Positions 1 through 7,489 of a stretch of 35,012 bases of DNA are shown here, piece after piece. This DNA comes from Haloarculaceae archaeon H-GB1-1. Its GTDB lineage: Archaea; Halobacteriota; Halobacteria; Halobacteriales; Haloarculaceae. The position numbers and the translations under genes were made by a program. The stretch covers positions 1-35,012 of the forward strand of contig JARUKX010000038.1 in assembly GCA_029688825.1 (NCBI GenBank), in the 5' to 3' direction. Under the pieces are notes generated by a model. The model did no database searches. It worked only from the letters and a program-made list of their open reading frames with translations, and was not told where the DNA came from. The first letter of the stretch is position 1, and each line of letters begins with the position of its first letter.

Positions 1-1788
1 ATGCTCGACGGCGTTCCGAAACAGATTCTCGAACACGCGGACCAGTCGCGACCGGTCGGCGTCCACCGTGGCGCTCGTCTCGACGTCGAGGGTCGCGTCG
101 CCGGTCTCGACGCCGCTCCAGGCGTCGCGTGCGACCGATTCCAGCGAGACGGACTCGACGTCGTCGACCGCCCGCCCCTCGCGGGCCATCGACAGCGCGT
201 CCTCGATGAGATCGTCCATCCGCTCGTGGCTCTCCCGGACAGATTCGAGGAACTGCTCGCCATCGGGGTCGACGTGCGGTTCGAGTAGTTCCAGGTTCCC
301 GGTCGCGACAGTAAGGGGGTTCCGGAGGTCGTGGGACACGACGGACGCGAAGCGGTCGAGACGCTCCCGCTCGGCTCGCACTTCCCGTTCGCGTCGCTTC
401 TGCTCGGTTACGTCCCGCGAGTTGACGACGATTCCCTCGACGTCCGGATGGTGCAGGAGGTTTCTGGCGATCCCCTCGTGGACGCGCCAGGAGCCGTCGG
501 CGTGTTGGATGCGGAACTCCGCGCGGCTGGTGTAGCCCGGTTGCTCGACGCCGCGTTCGAACTCGGCCGCGAGGCGACCCCGGTCCTCCGGATGGATGTT
601 CTCGAAGGCGCTCTGCCCGATGCGCTCGCCCGGTTCGTACCCGAGGACCTGCTCGACGGACGGACTCTCGTATCGGATGGTCCCGTCCGCGTCGAGCAGG
701 GTGATGAGGTCCGAGGAGTGCTCGATGAGCGTCTGGTAGTGACGCTCGGTGGAGCGTCGCTCCGTGACGTCCTGGAGGACGAGCAACGTCCCGTCGTCGT
801 TGCGCCCCGAGAGTTTCGAGACCGAGAGGTCGAGATAGCGGCGGCCAGCGTCGGTCTCGACGGTCACCTCCGTCCGGTCGGTCTCGCCGTCGAGCACCCT
901 CGCCGCCTCCGGGAGTGCGTCCGTGATTCGGTTGCCGACCGTCGGACCGTCACCGGGTGTGAGCTCGCGGGCCGCGGGATTCGTGTCGACGACGGTCCAG
1001 CGCTCGTCGACGACGACGAACCCGTCGCGCATGTCCTCGATGACGGACTCGCGGGCGACGGGCACCACGTCCAGCAGCCGGTAGCGCCGAATCGCGACCC
1101 AGAAGACGATCCCGGAGACGGCGAACGACAGCGACGTGAAGTTGAGCTGGTGCGGTGTCACGCCGGTGAAGAAGGCCAGGCTCGCCGCGACCGGGACGGC
1201 GGCGGCCGTGACGAGCAACACCGCCTGGCCGCGATAGGTGTCGCGATTCGTCTGGAGGTAGCGAACGAAGACGGCCGCGCCGGCGAGAACGAGCAGGTGC
1301 GACCAGATCGCCCAGGCGAAGAACGGTGTGCTGAACGTCCGTTGGAGCACGACGAACTGGGTCCCCAGCGGACCGGTGGCGACGCTCGTCCCCAGCGGCC
1401 GCAGCAACGTCGGAACCGGGGCGACCACCACCGCCGTCGAGAAGCCGACGGCGACGGTCCCGAGGACGACGGATAGCGGGCGGACGTGCCGTCGAAACCG
1501 TCCCGTATACACCAGCGCGAACAGGAGCCAGAGTGCGGGAACGAAGGCGGCTCCGACGTCCGTGACCTGCCAGCCGAGTATCTTCGCCGGCAGCGTCTCG
1601 CTGGAGATCATCAGGCCGTAGCCCGCCGCCCACACGCTCGCGAACGCTGTGTACCCGCTGAAGAACAGCAGGCTGGTCCGATGGGATGGCCGTCGCCACG
1701 CCGCGGCGAGCGAAACCAGCGCCAGCCCGACCGAGAGCGCCGTCGAGAGCGCCTGGAGCCACGAGTAGAGCGTCACCTGGACTGCCAT
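1..1788 (-). CDS. Membrane sensor histidine kinase, C-terminus cut by window edge
   Basis: The minus-strand frame opens at the ATG at 1788 and runs open through base 1, giving 596 codons; the rest lies outside the window. Residues 1 to about 245 hold roughly seven hydrophobic segments, like the 7TM module of many haloarchaeal kinases. A PAS-like domain starts near residue 253 (MRDGFVVVDERW) and is followed by a second PAS domain with a PAC end (VVNSRDVTEQKRRERE). The phosphoacceptor motif SHDLRNPL has its histidine at residue 486. The visible end reaches the start of the N box (NLFRNAVEH), so only the rest of the ATPase domain is missing. The likely role is membrane-linked sensing that phosphorylates an unseen response regulator. 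The signal is unknown. A T-rich stretch at about 1805-1818 could be its TATA region. The family call is firm. Confidence 0.93.
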   Translation of the reverse strand, partial: MAVQVTLYSWLQALSTALSVGLALVSLAAAWRRPSHRTSLLFFSGYTAFASVWAAGYGLMISSETLPAKILGWQVTDVGAAFVPALWLLFALVYTGRFRRHVRPLSVVLGTVAVGFSTAVVVAPVPTLLRPLGTSVATGPLGTQFVVLQRTFSTPFFAWAIWSHLLVLAGAAVFVRYLQTNRDTYRGQAVLLVTAAAVPVAASLAFFTGVTPHQLNFTSLSFAVSGIVFWVAIRRYRLLDVVPVARESVIEDMRDGFVVVDERWTVVDTNPAARELTPGDGPTVGNRITDALPEAARVLDGETDRTEVTVETDAGRRYLDLSVSKLSGRNDDGTLLVLQDVTERRSTERHYQTLIEHSSDLITLLDADGTIRYESPSVEQVLGYEPGERIGQSAFENIHPEDRGRLAAEFERGVEQPGYTSRAEFRIQHADGSWRVHEGIARNLLHHPDVEGIVVNSRDVTEQKRREREVRAERERLDRFASVVSHDLRNPLTVATGNLELLEPHVDPDGEQFLESVRESHERMDDLIEDALSMAREGRAVDDVESVSLESVARDAWSGVETGDATLDVETSATVDADRSRLVRVFENLFRNAVEH

Positions 1789-1941
1789 GCTAGTCGCCGA
1801 TATCACAAATCTTGCCGCGAGCGTCATAATCCCGTTGGCTCACCACCCCGGAGTTGCCGGTATGAACATTCGGCTTCCCATCGGTCATCGCCACGGCCGC
1901 ATCGCCCGGAGGTTCTTGCACTATCCCGCCGTACGCAGTGT

Positions 1942-2091
1942 ATGGCTCTCTCCGACCACATCGACGAGGTGGAACCGACGCTGCTCATCGCCATCGGGTT
2001 CGTCCTGTTCGTCATCCCGGAGCCGGCGACGTCGACGCTCGGCGTCGGGCTGATGCTGCTCGGCATCGTCTGGTGGTTCCAGGAGTGGTGA
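1942..2091 (+). CDS. 49-residue hydrophobic membrane protein, function unknown
   Basis: A 49-residue frame begins MALSDHIDEVEPTLL and ends in WWFQEW. The N-terminus is acidic and is followed by one long or two closely spaced hydrophobic segments (about residues 14-45) with a PEP turn in the middle. Third-position G/C bias fits real coding, and the start is the first ATG that gives an acidic haloarchaeal N-terminus. It lies between the divergent kinase and a surface protease. I do not recognise a function; tiny membrane proteins of this style are common in haloarchaeal genomes. No clear TATA box was seen. Confidence 0.7.
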   Translation: MALSDHIDEVEPTLLIAIGFVLFVIPEPATSTLGVGLMLLGIVWWFQEW

Positions 2092-2114
2092 CCCCACTGG
2101 CCGGCCGCTACGCC

Positions 2115-2121
2115 CTTAAGG
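2115..2121 (+). promoter_or_regulatory. TATA-like box of the surface protease gene
   Basis: CTTAAGG is centred about 26 bases before the ATG at 2144, the spacing expected for a leaderless haloarchaeal transcript. Recognised by eye only. Confidence 0.5.
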
Positions 2122-2143
2122 AAACGGGTCCTATCGCCGCCGA

Positions 2144-4219
2144 ATGAGTCGCGTCGCCCTCTCGCTGGCGGTGGTCGCTCTCCTCGTCGGGTCGGTCGTC
2201 GGTCCGGCCGCCGCGGCGGCCACCCAGCCTGCGGTCGGGGACGGCGCACGCGCGACGACCGACACCATCCATCTCACGCAACGGCTGGCGCTCACGCCCG
2301 ACGAGCCGGGACGGGTCGACGTCACGCTCCGGTTCAGGATTCCCGACCGCGTCGGTCGGCTCTCGACGCAGGTCCCGGCCGACGCCACCGTCACCGACAG
2401 ATCGGGCTTCGACGTCATCAACGACACCCACTACGAGTGGACCGACGGGAACGATATCGCGACCATCACGTACGAGCTTCCGGTCAACGAGACGATCTCG
2501 TCGTCCGGACCGGGTTACGCGTCGACCGATGCACACGTCGCGAGCCAGTCCGCCGACGAGGGATATCTGCTCGTCGACGCCGGCGACTGGGCGCTCGTTC
2601 GCCGGCCGTCGACGCCGGTCCAGTGGGCCTCCCGCGGCGAGGTCACCTTCTCGCGAACGGTCGAGACGAAGGGCCCGGGCGCGGCCGGCGAAGTGCTGGT
2701 CTTCCTCGGCGAGCACGAGACCGTCTACCGGGCCGTCAACGGGCAGCAGTTCGAACTCGTCGTCCCGGCGGCGGCGTCGATGGAGGAGTCACCGGACGAT
2801 ATCCTCACTGCGATGGCGCAGTCGTCGCGAGCGATGTCGGTCAACGACCGCGACGATCACGTGTTCATCGTCGCCGCGCCGTCCGTCGACGTCGAGTGGG
2901 CAGTCCGCGGCCTCCAGACCGGCCCGTCGGACTTCTGGGTCGAGGACGGCGAGCAGCTCAACCGCACCAACAGCGCGTGGCTTCACGAGTACGTTCACAC
3001 GAGGCAAGCGTACGCTCCCAGCCGCGAGGTCCGGTGGGTTACGGAGGGCGGCGCGACGTACTACGCGACGCTGCTCGCGCTCCAGCAAGAGCGCATCCCG
3101 TTCTCGGAGCTCGCCGCCTTCCTCGACATCGGGCGGAAGCAGTACGGTGACGCCGTCCTCTCGGATCCCAGCGCCTGGGCGGGCAACGGGAACTACTTCA
3201 AGGGCGCGCTGGTGATGGGCGAACTCGACCGCCGGATACGCCTGGCGTCCGACGGTGACCGGACCTTCCAGCGCGTCTTCCGGGCGATGAACGACGCGGA
3301 CTCGAAGCTGACACAGGAGCGCTTCCTCGACGCGACCGCCGACGCCGGCGACGACGACGTGCGGGACGCCGCCCAGCGATACACCGTCACCAGCGACACC
3401 CCGCACGTCTGGACGCGCGAGCAACACGACGAGGCATTCGGCGCACTCCCGGCCGCCACGACCCAGGGCTTCGCCGCCGCGGAGCCGTTCTCGGTCGACG
3501 GTCCGTACCGCAGCGGCCCGCTCGACTCGTCACCGAATCTGACCGTCGTTCCCGGCGAGGAGGTGACGGTCACCACGAGCGTCTCCAACGACGGGGGGAC
3601 GACCGCTGACCACAACGCGACGGTGTGGCTGGACGGGCGACTGCTGGACGCGACGACGGTGACTGTCGCTCCCGACGAGACGACGACCGTCGAGACGTCG
3701 CACGTCTTCGAGAGCACCGGAAACTACACGCTCCGCAGCGGGGCGGACGAGATAACGGTCGCGGTCGTGGAGCCGGCCACGCCCACCGTGACCGCGGTCG
3801 AACTCAACCGGACGACGCTCGTCGGCGGCGGTGCCGTCGAGGTGTCCGCCACCGTCGCGAACGACGCCGCGATTCCGGCCCTGCGGGACCTCACCTTCGT
3901 CCGGGACGGCGAGGCGGTCGCGACGCGGACGCTCACCCTCGGCCCCGGCGAGGAGGTGTCCGTCTCGACGGTGCTGACGCTCGACGGGCCTGGAACGTAT
4001 TCCGTCGGCGTCGAGAACGCCACCCGGCGGACCGTCACCGTCGAACCGACGCCGACGCCGACGGACGTTCACACCGCCTCCGACACGCCGCCGGGCCAGC
4101 AGACGAGCCAGCCGCCTGCCACGCACTCCACGACTGGAACCTCCGGTCCCGGATTCGGCGCGGCGGCGACCCTGCTAGCGCTCCTCGTCGCCGTCGCGCT
4201 GGCGCTCCGACGCAGCTAG
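2144..4219 (+). CDS. PGF-CTERM surface protein with gluzincin-like metalloprotease domain
   Basis: The 691-residue protein starts with a Sec signal peptide (hydrophobic residues about 5-26, Ala-rich cleavage region). A zinc-protease signature HEYVH lies at residues 281-285, with a downstream WVTEG whose Glu is at 301, followed by ATYYA. This resembles M1/M61-type gluzincins, although the spacing from HExxH to Glu (15 residues between) is shorter than the usual 18 of M1. After the catalytic region come two CARDB/Ig-like beta modules (about 460-545 and 550-630), a Thr/Pro-rich linker, and a C-terminal tripartite tail with GPGF, a hydrophobic helix and RRS. That tail is the PGF-CTERM signal for archaeosortase-dependent lipid anchoring to the S-layer face. 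It probably cleaves or binds peptides at the cell surface; the substrate is unknown. Its stop overlaps the convergent ThiD-ThiN stop. Confidence 0.85.
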   Translation: MSRVALSLAVVALLVGSVVGPAAAAATQPAVGDGARATTDTIHLTQRLALTPDEPGRVDVTLRFRIPDRVGRLSTQVPADATVTDRSGFDVINDTHYEWTDGNDIATITYELPVNETISSSGPGYASTDAHVASQSADEGYLLVDAGDWALVRRPSTPVQWASRGEVTFSRTVETKGPGAAGEVLVFLGEHETVYRAVNGQQFELVVPAAASMEESPDDILTAMAQSSRAMSVNDRDDHVFIVAAPSVDVEWAVRGLQTGPSDFWVEDGEQLNRTNSAWLHEYVHTRQAYAPSREVRWVTEGGATYYATLLALQQERIPFSELAAFLDIGRKQYGDAVLSDPSAWAGNGNYFKGALVMGELDRRIRLASDGDRTFQRVFRAMNDADSKLTQERFLDATADAGDDDVRDAAQRYTVTSDTPHVWTREQHDEAFGALPAATTQGFAAAEPFSVDGPYRSGPLDSSPNLTVVPGEEVTVTTSVSNDGGTTADHNATVWLDGRLLDATTVTVAPDETTTVETSHVFESTGNYTLRSGADEITVAVVEPATPTVTAVELNRTTLVGGGAVEVSATVANDAAIPALRDLTFVRDGEAVATRTLTLGPGEEVSVSTVLTLDGPGTYSVGVENATRRTVTVEPTPTPTDVHTASDTPPGQQTSQPPATHSTTGTSGPGFGAAATLLALLVAVALALRRS

Positions 4220-5571
4220 AGTTCGTCGGCCAGCGTCGTCGCCCGCTCGAGCAGCGTCTCCGCGTCGGGTGCGAGCAGCTTCACGATGGCTTCCTTGCCG
4301 ACCTCGCCGCGGTCGATGACTGCGACGGGCGAGCCCTCGCTCTCCTCGAACGCTCGTCGGGCTCCCCACTGCATGGTCGAGCCCTCCTGTTCTTTGACCG
4401 ACTCCGGCTCGGCGTCTCGGTCGAACTCCGCGACGGGCGCAGCCAGCGATTCCAGCGCCGCTTCGACCCGTTCGTCGAAGCGACAGTTGATCGCGAAGCG
4501 GAGGTCCGGTTCGAACTCGCGAGCCGCCAGCAGGAAGCGCGCGACGTGACTGGACGCGCCGAAGCGGACGCCCCGATTCGGTTTGATGCCCGACAACGTC
4601 CTGGTGATTCGCCCCTCGACCGCCGCTGTCTCGCCGGGTACCTCGGCGTAGGGCGTCGCGCCGACGACGTTCATCCCCACCTCGGGCACGAGTTCGCGGG
4701 CGTTCGCCTCGACGAGCCCCTCGACCACGAACTCGACCTCCTCGGCGGTCGGCTGGCGGGCCGCCCGCTCGCGCGCTTCGACGAGGTGGTGAACCGCGCC
4801 GGGACCCTGCCCGACGTCGAGGTTGTACCGGACCGCGCGCGAGAGGAGGCCGATGCCCGTCCCGACTGCCTCGGTAAGGCCGACGCCGTGGGCCAGCTCG
4901 GTCGCGATGGCTGCCGAGAGGGTACAGCCCGACCCGTGCGTGGCCTCGGTCGAGACGCGGTCGTGCCGGAACGTCTCGACGGCGTCAGCCGTCACGAGGA
5001 CGTCGACCACCTCGTCGCCGGGAACGTGCCCGCCCTTGACGAGCGCCGCGTCCGCCCCGAGGTCGAGCAACTGCTCACCCGCGCGTCGGGCGTCCGCCTC
5101 GTCTTCGACGTCGATATCGGTCAGCACCGCCGCCTCGTCCGCGTTGGGCGTGACGAGCGTCGCTTCGGCAATCAACTCCTCGTAGGCGGTTTCGGCCTCG
5201 GGTTCGAGCAGGCGGTCGCCGGAGGCTGCCACCATCACGGGGTCGACGACGAGGTTCGGGAGGTCGCTCGCACGCTCGGCGACCAGGGTGACGACGTCGC
5301 TCGTGGCGAGCATCCCCGTCTTGACTGCCGCGACGTCGAAATCCGAGCATACGGCGTCGATCTGGGCCTCGATCTCGGACTCGGGCACCAGATGCGTGCT
5401 CTCGACGCCGGTCGTGTTCTGTGCGGTGACGCCAGTAATCGCGGTCGTGGCGAACCCACCGCTCGCTTCGATGGTCTTCACGTCGGCCTGGATACCGGCA
5501 CCGCCGCCGGAGTCGCTCCCGGCCACGGTCAACACGACTGCGGGCGAGGTAGGGGCAGACTGTCGAGTCAT
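4216..5571 (-). CDS. thiDN: Bifunctional HMP/HMP-P kinase and thiamine-phosphate synthase (ThiD-ThiN)
   Basis: The 451-residue fusion has a ThiD ribokinase-fold domain at about 1-265. It begins with [16 protein letters not shown] (HMP binding) and carries the anion-hole motif [10 protein letters not shown] near residue 210. A ThiN domain follows at about 275-450 ([33 protein letters not shown]). ThiD phosphorylates hydroxymethylpyrimidine to HMP-PP, and ThiN couples HMP-PP with thiazole phosphate to give thiamine phosphate in many archaea that lack ThiE. The fusion joins both steps in one cytosolic protein. The start at 5571 places the kinase motif where family members have it. No TPP riboswitch was seen upstream, which fits haloarchaea, where thiamine control is reported to be by transcription factors. 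Its stop overlaps that of the convergent protease gene. Confidence 0.94.
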   Translation of the reverse strand: MTRQSAPTSPAVVLTVAGSDSGGGAGIQADVKTIEASGGFATTAITGVTAQNTTGVESTHLVPESEIEAQIDAVCSDFDVAAVKTGMLATSDVVTLVAERASDLPNLVVDPVMVAASGDRLLEPEAETAYEELIAEATLVTPNADEAAVLTDIDVEDEADARRAGEQLLDLGADAALVKGGHVPGDEVVDVLVTADAVETFRHDRVSTEATHGSGCTLSAAIATELAHGVGLTEAVGTGIGLLSRAVRYNLDVGQGPGAVHHLVEARERAARQPTAEEVEFVVEGLVEANARELVPEVGMNVVGATPYAEVPGETAAVEGRITRTLSGIKPNRGVRFGASSHVARFLLAAREFEPDLRFAINCRFDERVEAALESLAAPVAEFDRDAEPESVKEQEGSTMQWGARRAFEESEGSPVAVIDRGEVGKEAIVKLLAPDAETLLERATTLADEL

Positions 5572-5707
5572 GTTCGAGATGTGCGTGGCCGTCTACATAT
5601 CGGTACGTGTTCGCCTTCGATTAGTAGGAACTCACTAGCCGGAGTAGTAGCAGATTATTGTGAGAGACCGTGCGCTTAAGGTGGCTGACCGCTGACGGGA
5701 TAGTAGC

Positions 5708-5728
5708 GCGTGTCACCTGATGTCACGC
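5708..5728 (+). promoter_or_regulatory. Leader hairpin before first mini-protein
   Basis: GCGTG (5708-5712) and CACGC (5724-5728) are inverted with an 11-base loop. The hairpin ends 10 bases before the ATG at 5739. A TATA-like CTTAAG at 5675-5680 would start a transcript near 5703, so the hairpin would lie in a short leader. Confidence 0.4.
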
Positions 5729-5738
5729 CGTCGATCCC

Positions 5739-5888
5739 ATGACCGATTCCGCAACCCAAACCGAAGATTCACGGCAGGAAAGCAAGTACGGAGCGTTCGA
5801 GACCGAAGGGGGCGCTGTCGTCGTCTACGATAGAGACGAACCGACCGCGTGGATTCAGTCGAACTACTCCGTCACGCTCGGCGCATAA
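5739..5888 (+). CDS. Haloarchaeal mini-protein, first of three paralogues (DUF7331-like)
   Basis: A 49-residue protein with a polar, acidic N-terminal tail of about 16 residues followed by a compact core: YGAFETEGG, then VVVYDRDEPTAWIQS. The same core recurs in the genes at 6017 and 6285, so purifying selection and real expression are likely even at this size. The family resembles what is catalogued in haloarchaea as DUF7331 (from memory, not searched). The core could form a small beta hairpin sheet with a conserved Trp; no membrane segment, metal-binding Cys cluster or DNA-binding motif is seen. Function is unknown. It is transcribed divergently from thiDN. Confidence 0.82.
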   Translation: MTDSATQTEDSRQESKYGAFETEGGAVVVYDRDEPTAWIQSNYSVTLGA

Positions 5889-5984
5889 TCCGCTCTGTCC
5901 CCGGCGGTTCGCGAACGATATTGACAACTGAGTGATGTTTGTCTGACGAATACCTATACCTATCCATTACTTTCTGGTACACAA

Positions 5985-6005
5985 GCGTGCCATTCGATAG
6001 CACGC
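5985..6005 (+). promoter_or_regulatory. Leader hairpin before second mini-protein
   Basis: GCGTGC (5985-5990) and GCACGC (6000-6005) form a perfect six-pair stem with a nine-base loop. It ends 11 bases before the ATG at 6017. A TATA-like stretch ACCTATACC near 5952-5960 would put the transcript start close to the hairpin's 5' edge. A GAGG at 6009-6012 lies between hairpin and start. Confidence 0.45.
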
Positions 6006-6016
6006 AACGAGGAACT

Positions 6017-6172
6017 ATGACCGACACGATCCACGACGAAACGGCGCTCGGAACCCAGGAGAACCGCTACGGTGCCTTCGAGACAGGCGACGGCGACGTC
6101 GTCGTCTACGACTGCAGGGAACCAACAGCCTGGATTCAGTCCGACTACGCCGTCGAGTTCGGCCCGCAGTAG
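6017..6172 (+). CDS. Haloarchaeal mini-protein, second of three paralogues (DUF7331-like)
   Basis: A 51-residue paralogue of the gene at 5739. It shares YGAFETGDG and VVVYD..EPTAWIQSDYAVEF, while the first 16 residues differ. One change stands out: the usual Arg-Asp after VVVYD is Cys-Arg here, giving a single cysteine. The start at 6017 is chosen because the upstream in-frame extension (from 5939) is AT-rich, would read through the presumed promoter and leader, and has no equivalent in the paralogues. Function unknown. About 128 bases separate it from the preceding paralogue, so it probably has its own promoter. Confidence 0.8.
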   Translation: MTDTIHDETALGTQENRYGAFETGDGDVVVYDCREPTAWIQSDYAVEFGPQ

Positions 6173-6263
6173 GTTCGTCCGGCGACCGTCGAGTGGCGAC
6201 TGATCTCTCTCAGCGGCCCGGCTTTCAGGTGCAGGTCACACGTTCTAACTGCTCCCCTCGTAG

Positions 6264-6283
6264 AGTCGTCCGGAGGAACGACT
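6264..6283 (+). promoter_or_regulatory. Hairpin with Shine-Dalgarno in its loop before third mini-protein
   Basis: AGTCGT (6264-6269) and ACGACT (6278-6283) pair perfectly. The eight-base loop CCGGAGGA contains the ribosome-binding sequence GGAGG (6272-6276), eight bases before the ATG at 6285. The stem sequence is unrelated to those of the two sister genes, but the placement is the same. Confidence 0.5.
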
Positions 6284-6284
6284 G

Positions 6285-6428
6285 ATGTCCAACGACGACC
6301 TCGACGGACCCGCTCGCGCACAGTTCGGTGGCTTCCAGACGAACGGCGACACGGTGGTCGTCTACGACCGCGATGAACCGACCGCCTGGATCGAATCCGA
6401 CCTCTCGCTCGAAGTAAGCGGGGATTAG
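6285..6428 (+). CDS. Haloarchaeal mini-protein, third of three paralogues (DUF7331-like)
   Basis: A 47-residue, more diverged paralogue: FGGFQTNGDT then VVVYDRDEPTAWIESDLSLE. The tail before the core is shorter (about 12 residues). The start at 6285 is supported by a good GGAGG ribosome-binding site at eight-base spacing, which is unusual for haloarchaeal first genes. The gene ends inside the 3' end of the convergent AIR-synthase-like gene (bases 6425-6428 shared). Function unknown. Confidence 0.8.
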   Translation: MSNDDLDGPARAQFGGFQTNGDTVVVYDRDEPTAWIESDLSLEVSGD

Positions 6429-7453
6429 TCCCGGCTTTCCAGCTTCCCCATGTACTCCTCGAAGGTACCCCAGAACGGGTCGACGCCGGGGTGTTCGACG
6501 TGGTCGCCGTCGACGAACACGCTCGACCCCTCCGTCGCGTAGCCGACGTCGGCCGCCGGGATGTCCTCGGCGGCGAGCGCGTCGAGCACGTCGTCGACGC
6601 CGTCTTCCGCGACCGTCAGGACGAGCGTTCCCTCGCTGATGGCCGCCCACGGATCCATACCGAAGAACTCGCAGGCCTCCAGCACGCCGGGCAGGACCGG
6701 AATCTCGTCGCGGTCGATCTCCAGTCGCACGCCCCCTGCCCGCGCCACCTCGTACAGGCCGCCGTAGACGCCGCACTCGGTCGCGTCGTGCATCGCCGTC
6801 ACCGGCCCGGCCGCGGCCGCCGTTAAGGCGTCCTTGACCGGGCTCATGTCGTAGAAGCGGTCCTTCGCGGCGTCGATGGTCTCGGCGGGGAGGTCACCCT
6901 CCATCAGCGACTCGAACTGCGTCGCCATCAGGCCCGTCGCCTCCACGGCCGGCCCCTTCGTGATGACGACGCGGTCGCCCGCCTGCGCGCCGTCCGGTCG
7001 AACAAGGTCCTCGTGGTCGCCGACCGAGATGGCCGTCGCGCCGCCGACCATCGGGTAGTTACAGCCCGCGTAGCGCGCCGTGTGGCCCGTCACGACCGAA
7101 ACGCCCAGCTTCTTTGCCTCCTCGTCGAAGGTGCTCCAGACCGTCTCGAACTGCTCGTCGGTGATCTCCGGCGGGAGGTTGAAGTCGATGCTCAGGTGCG
7201 ACGGTGGGATGCCCGAGACGGCGACGTCGCTCATCAGGATGTGGAATGCGAACCACGCCGCCTTCTCGAAGCCCACCGACGGCATGAGGAACACGGGATC
7301 GGTCGCCATCGCGACGGCCTTCTCGCCCACGTCGACGACGCCGAAGTCCACGCCGTGCTGTGGCGATAGCGATACGTCGTCGCGGTCGGCCCCCAGGTAG
7401 GGGTAGATGTACTCGTCGAAGAACTCGCGGTCTACCTTTCCGAGGTCGCTCAT
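6425..7453 (-). CDS. AIR synthase/HypE-family protein, substrate unknown
   Basis: The 342-residue protein belongs to the PurM/HypE/ThiL/SelD superfamily of ATP-dependent enzymes. The N-terminal domain carries the acidic metal/ATP site region (VAMATDPVFLMPSVGFEKAA and FHILMSDVAVSGIPPSHL), then a dimer strand pattern and GDRVVITKGPAVEATG. The C-terminal domain has MHDATECGVYGGLYEVARAGG and ISEGTLVLTV, both typical of HypE-like members. True HypE ends in a Cys that accepts a carbamoyl group; this protein ends KLESRD with no such Cys, and no hydrogenase genes are nearby. Thiamine-monophosphate kinase is possible given nearby thiDN, but the motifs look more HypE-like. I would call it an AIR-synthase-related phosphotransferase of unknown substrate. 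Confidence 0.85.
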   Translation of the reverse strand: MSDLGKVDREFFDEYIYPYLGADRDDVSLSPQHGVDFGVVDVGEKAVAMATDPVFLMPSVGFEKAAWFAFHILMSDVAVSGIPPSHLSIDFNLPPEITDEQFETVWSTFDEEAKKLGVSVVTGHTARYAGCNYPMVGGATAISVGDHEDLVRPDGAQAGDRVVITKGPAVEATGLMATQFESLMEGDLPAETIDAAKDRFYDMSPVKDALTAAAAGPVTAMHDATECGVYGGLYEVARAGGVRLEIDRDEIPVLPGVLEACEFFGMDPWAAISEGTLVLTVAEDGVDDVLDALAAEDIPAADVGYATEGSSVFVDGDHVEHPGVDPFWGTFEEYMGKLESRD

Positions 7454-7473
7454 ATCCGAGAATTATCACCCAG

Positions 7474-7481
7474 TAATATAA
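7474..7481 (-). promoter_or_regulatory. TATA box of the AIR-synthase-like gene
   Basis: TTATATTA on the minus strand is centred about 24 bases before the ATG at 7453, which suggests a leaderless transcript with its own promoter despite only 36 bases separating it from the upstream transporter gene. Confidence 0.6.
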
Positions 7482-7489
7482 CGCTACCC

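Noticed and set aside
3625-5679. A 684-codon open frame on the plus strand across the thiDN gene
   Set aside because: It runs antisense to clear ThiD and ThiN domains and is extremely Arg-rich. Long antisense open frames are a by-product of high third-position GC.
5572-5738. TPP riboswitch upstream of thiDN
   Set aside because: The conserved CUGAGA and the second TPP core motif are not present on the minus strand, and haloarchaea are thought to use protein regulators for thiamine.
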